Source of the DNA: a virus | IMG/VR virus record: IMGVR_UViG_3300043099_000255 | Span: 1 to 40,171 of that record | Reading direction: 5' to 3' (one strand) | DNA: 40,171 nt | Shown here: positions 37,707-40,171 of the stretch, in pieces | How positions within the stretch are numbered: position 1 is the stretch's first letter | How the letters are laid out: the number at the start of each line of letters is the position of its first letter | The notes under the pieces: model-generated | Told to the model about the DNA's origin: nothing | Databases searched by the model: none | What the model saw: the letters and a program-made list of their open reading frames with translations, nothing else | Translations under genes and position numbers: made by a program

Positions 37707-39431
37707 TTAGCGACGAGGCCTGATCCAGCCCGTGGCGGCCGGGGCCGCAGCGAGATCCGTAATGCTGCCGCCCAGAAGAGATCGGTCAAGCGCTCCTTCA
37801 AGGTCTCCCATGTACGCCTGAAGCTCCAGGTCCCAAAGCTCTGACTGTCGTTCCTTGATTGCTCGGTCTTCATCAATGGCCAGCGATTCATTCCAATACT
37901 GGACGGCACCGGCCAAGGCGTCGAGTCGGTCGTCGTGGGCCAAGCAACCACGGTCTGTCGTCAGGTGCGTCAGTTGGTGGAAGAGCTGGTACGCCAGGCG
38001 CTTCTCGATGGCTTCGTCGTCACGAGTCTTGGCGTCACCCTCGATCACCGATCGGCTGACGATGAGCCGGTGCTGGTTCAGGACGGGCTCCAAAGCCGCG
38101 ATGATGCGGCGCTCTTTCTGCACATTGGACCTGACCGTCTCAATGGTGCACGGATGCTGCACCTGTAGATACGGCTTCAGAAGGCTCTCCAGCATGCCTT
38201 GGCCAAACTGGTCCTCTAGGAGGATCAGATTGACCTTCTGGCGCTTTGCAGCCGTTGCCAGGCCCTGCAGAACGGGTTCTGAGTAGCCGTCTCGGAACGC
38301 TCCGGACTCCAGCAAGAACAGGTTGCCGTTGAGATGAGCCACGATCGCGTAGGCCGTTTCATCCAGGCCGCGGCCAGAGGGGTCAATAAACATGACGCAC
38401 CCCTGAAACGGCAACCAGGTGCCGTGGATGTAGGCAGGCCGGTAGTAGTAGTCGCCGTTGAAACCCACCGCCGGCAAATCGCTGATTCGGTACTCGGCCC
38501 CAGACGACCACACGACCTTTTCCGGGGCGTGATCAGAGACCTCCAGGACCATCAGATCCGCGAGCTTCAGCGGGAACCGCTCAGCATCGCTGAGGCTGGT
38601 GTCCAGTTGGAACTGGAGCGCAAATGCCGACCGGCCGTACGACGTCTCCCGCTCCAGCAGGTCCATCTCGCTGAAACGACCAGGATCTGTTGGCTGGTTC
38701 GTCAACTCTGGGCACCCTTCCGCAATCACAGGGGCCAGGTGGTCGCCGTATTTGACGGGTTTCTCGGGGTACCGAGCCGGCCAAATACGCACTTCGTATC
38801 CACGTTGGGCCAGCTTGTTGTAGATCGACTCCTCAGTCTGTGGCGTACCAAGAAACATGATCTCGCCACCGGGCTTCAGGATGGCGTTGAACTCACCCAC
38901 GGCCGCCAGGAGCTTTTCCCGAATGCCGACGGACCACGACGTCGTCGGTGTCTCCACGTCATCGGACAGGATCAAGTCGGCCCGGGACCCCGTCAGTTGG
39001 CCAAAAATCCCAACAGCTTTGACAGAGGGGCTCTGGTCCGGAATCGCAGGCCTGACGTCGAACCGGTTTACAGCTGATCGCTGCTCGTCTCGGTCTGGCT
39101 CCAGGCACTGAAGCATTGGCATCTCGCGGATCAAGCGGATGCAGAACATGGTGAAGTCATCGGCCCGGGTCTTGGAGGCCGACACCACCATGATCTTGCG
39201 CTGTGGGTCTAGGCGCAGCAACCACAGCACGTAGGCCGCGGCCATCCAGGACTTACCCACGCCTCGAAACGCCTCAACAATGCGGCGCTTGGAGCCGTGT
39301 TGCATGTAGTGAGCAATGTCGAGCTGGATGGGCGTGGGGTCAGGCAGGTTCAGGTGGCGCCAGACCAAGACCAGGAAGTAGCGGAAATCAGTGGACAGCG
39401 GCTCTGGGAGCCCAGTCCAGACTGCTGTCAT
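37707..39431 (-). CDS. Terminase large subunit (gp19-like)
   Basis: 574 aa, near T7 gp19 (586). ATPase: Walker A FRGVGKS (55-61) and Walker B LILSDDVE (153-160), then the coupling motif FLGTPQTEES. Nuclease: FIDPSGRGLDETA (D350) and the C-terminal DDRLDALAGAVQYW Asp cluster, RNase-H type. It packages DNA into the prohead and cuts concatemers. ATG 39431 overlaps the stop of the upstream gene (ATGA); the longer N-terminus would run into that gene. Unlike in T7, it is on the opposite strand from the portal and capsid genes and far from its small subunit at 2820. Confidence 0.96.
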   Translation of the reverse strand: MTAVWTGLPEPLSTDFRYFLVLVWRHLNLPDPTPIQLDIAHYMQHGSKRRIVEAFRGVGKSWMAAAYVLWLLRLDPQRKIMVVSASKTRADDFTMFCIRLIREMPMLQCLEPDRDEQRSAVNRFDVRPAIPDQSPSVKAVGIFGQLTGSRADLILSDDVETPTTSWSVGIREKLLAAVGEFNAILKPGGEIMFLGTPQTEESIYNKLAQRGYEVRIWPARYPEKPVKYGDHLAPVIAEGCPELTNQPTDPGRFSEMDLLERETSYGRSAFALQFQLDTSLSDAERFPLKLADLMVLEVSDHAPEKVVWSSGAEYRISDLPAVGFNGDYYYRPAYIHGTWLPFQGCVMFIDPSGRGLDETAYAIVAHLNGNLFLLESGAFRDGYSEPVLQGLATAAKRQKVNLILLEDQFGQGMLESLLKPYLQVQHPCTIETVRSNVQKERRIIAALEPVLNQHRLIVSRSVIEGDAKTRDDEAIEKRLAYQLFHQLTHLTTDRGCLAHDDRLDALAGAVQYWNESLAIDEDRAIKERQSELWDLELQAYMGDLEGALDRSLLGGSITDLAAAPAATGWIRPRR

Positions 39432-39727
39432 GCCCACACCCGCACTGGATGCTGCGGCGTTACCAGATACTCCTCCCACCCATCAGGCAGCTCACCGACG
39501 AAGTTGACGTGCCAGCCGCTCAGCAGCACGGGTGGGGTGATCACCTTGCCGGTGTCGGTGTTGTAGGTGCCGCCTGTGCAGATGGGGCCGATGACATCCA
39601 AGGCGTGGGTGTGGCTGGCGGTGAGCACCACGGTGTCGCCGTCTTCATTGGTGGTGGTAAGACCAGCAGCATCCAAGGCAGCCATGCCGGTGGATTCGTC
39701 GGGGAAGCGGATGTAGGTGGTGGTCAT
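39428..39727 (-). CDS. Small tail-associated protein (99 aa)
   Basis: MTTTYIRFPDESTGMAALDA, then THALDVIGPICTGGTYNTDT and a C-terminal SGWHVNFVGELPDGWEEYLV. Proteins with this 'GWHVNf.G.lP..w..y.v.P..P.RVwA' end are common directly after tail-fibre genes in phages and prophages. They may be tail accessory proteins. The gene is coupled on both sides by ATGA overlaps (tail protein upstream, terminase downstream). Precise function is unknown. Confidence 0.7.
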   Translation of the reverse strand: MTTTYIRFPDESTGMAALDAAGLTTTNEDGDTVVLTASHTHALDVIGPICTGGTYNTDTGKVITPPVLLSGWHVNFVGELPDGWEEYLVTPQHPVRVWA

Positions 39728-40171
39728 TGCGTGATGGTTTGGAGGGTGCTGTTGGGGAGGCGCTGGGGCCAGTAGGTGAGGCGGGCGATAGGCCCTACAT
39801 GCCCAACAAATACCAGTTGGTTGACAGTTGGGATAGTAGCCAGTGAGTCATTAACTCCTAGCATTCCGTCAAACACTGAATTGACATTGTTAAGTTCATA
39901 AGCCAAGCATTGTACCCTGATCTGATTTACAGCAAACGGTACGCTTGTTCTGCTGTATTGAGCAACGCCAGAAACGTTTATGTTTGCACCGTTTGCATTT
40001 GCGATAAATTGAACAGAATCGTTTGCGCTGCCATTGTCAAATCTTGCGCTATATGCAGCAGTAGTGTTTTGTAGAATGTATTTCATAAAAATACTGCCGG
40101 TACCCTGCAGATACCAGCTGCTGAAGTTCGCCCCCGTGATGCTGGCAACGTCCGCGCTGCGGGTGGCTGCG
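39724..40171 (-). CDS. Tail/receptor-binding protein, C-terminal part (continuation of the gene at 1-1340)
   Basis: The frame is open from the window edge. It reads TRSADVASITGANFSSWY, then SIF, then MKYILQ through to the stop at 39724. The internal ATG at 40086 is not the true start, because the tail motif SADVASITGANFSSWY lies in frame upstream and joins the N-terminal part across the circle. The last 140 residues look like a LamG/concanavalin-type beta-sandwich ending in the motif ARLTYWPQRLPNSTLQTITQ, a frequent end of phage tail proteins. Its stop overlaps the ATG of the next gene (ATGA at 39724-39727), so the two are translationally coupled. The local A+T-rich composition again suggests a module acquired separately from the core genome. 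Confidence 0.85.
   Translation of the reverse strand, partial: AATRSADVASITGANFSSWYLQGTGSIFMKYILQNTTAAYSARFDNGSANDSVQFIANANGANINVSGVAQYSRTSVPFAVNQIRVQCLAYELNNVNSVFDGMLGVNDSLATIPTVNQLVFVGHVGPIARLTYWPQRLPNSTLQTITQ
40139..40171. repeat. Terminal overlap, right copy
   Basis: Direct repeat of bases 1-36 lacking one GGC triplet. It encodes the same TRSADVAS peptide on the minus strand. It is not the physical end of the packaged molecule: T7-like terminal repeats are normally longer and lie in non-coding DNA, not inside a tail gene. Confidence 0.8.

Noticed and set aside
37685-37951. Extension of the 73-aa gene into the terminase 3' end
   Set aside because: The extra residues read as an out-of-frame translation of terminase; conserved-looking sequence begins only near the GTG at 37684.
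40086-40171. Treating ATG 40086 as the start of a separate 120-aa protein
   Set aside because: The frame is open upstream with the tail motif SADVASITGANFSSWY and joins the partial gene at 1-1340 across the circular joint.
1-40171. CRISPR arrays, tRNA genes, integrase, photosynthesis or nucleotide-metabolism genes
   Set aside because: None was found on reading both strands. The only repeats are the short elements listed, and no ORF shows those families.

Overview
This window is an essentially complete genome of a T7-like podovirus (Autographiviridae type). The single-subunit RNA polymerase, gp2.5-like SSB, gp3-like endonuclease, gp4-like primase-helicase, gp6-like exonuclease, portal, scaffold, capsid, gp11/gp12 tail proteins, gp13-gp16-like ejection proteins, T7-type tail-fibre N-terminus and gp19-like terminase all follow T7 logic. 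The base composition is high in G+C, and several small early genes resemble those of picocyanobacterial phages and hosts. A Cyanobium/Synechococcus host is therefore my inference, not something the sequence proves. No psbA, hli, nrd, talC, integrase or tRNA gene was seen.

The first 29 bases recur at 40139-40167. One 584-codon minus-strand tail gene runs off the left edge and continues in frame from the right edge, so the contig is a circular assembly of about 40.14 kb cut inside that gene. The two copies of the overlap differ by a 3-base GGC indel.

Layout: (1) A minus-strand operon reads from about 3068 leftward through the join and on to 36706. Its order is terminase small subunit, beta-rich virion proteins, a 38-codon micro-ORF copying the terminase small-subunit C-terminus, a split tail protein, terminase large subunit, a 73-aa protein, an M15-type endolysin and two tiny basic proteins. 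(2) A non-coding control region of about 770 bp (3069-3838) separates it from the plus-strand operon. It holds a T7-promoter-like site facing left, repeated ATGGTTGACC motifs and palindromes, strong hairpins, a Fur-box-like palindrome and a candidate sigma-70 promoter facing right. (3) Plus-strand early genes (3839-8015) are small, tightly coupled and mostly unknown. (4) The replication/transcription block is 7990-13753. (5) Head, tail and ejection genes fill 13746-33898. (6) A tail spike and small lysis-like genes (33905-36698) end at a terminator shared with the convergent minus operon.

Three things stand out. First, the last ejection protein is enormous (2827 aa). It embeds a ParB-like domain, an HExxH zincin and a PARP-like ADP-ribosyltransferase domain with an intact H-Y-E triad. 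It looks like a fusion of a T7 gp16-type core protein with a 'polyvalent' effector protein that could be injected with the DNA. Second, there is no DNA polymerase gene where a T7-like phage should have one, and the primase-helicase lacks the acidic tail that recruits it in T7. Third, the packaging, lysis and adsorption genes are inverted into a divergent operon, with the two terminase subunits separated by virion genes. A lambda-R-like transglycosylase domain sits on the gp15-like protein, which is a further rearrangement of the ejection machinery.
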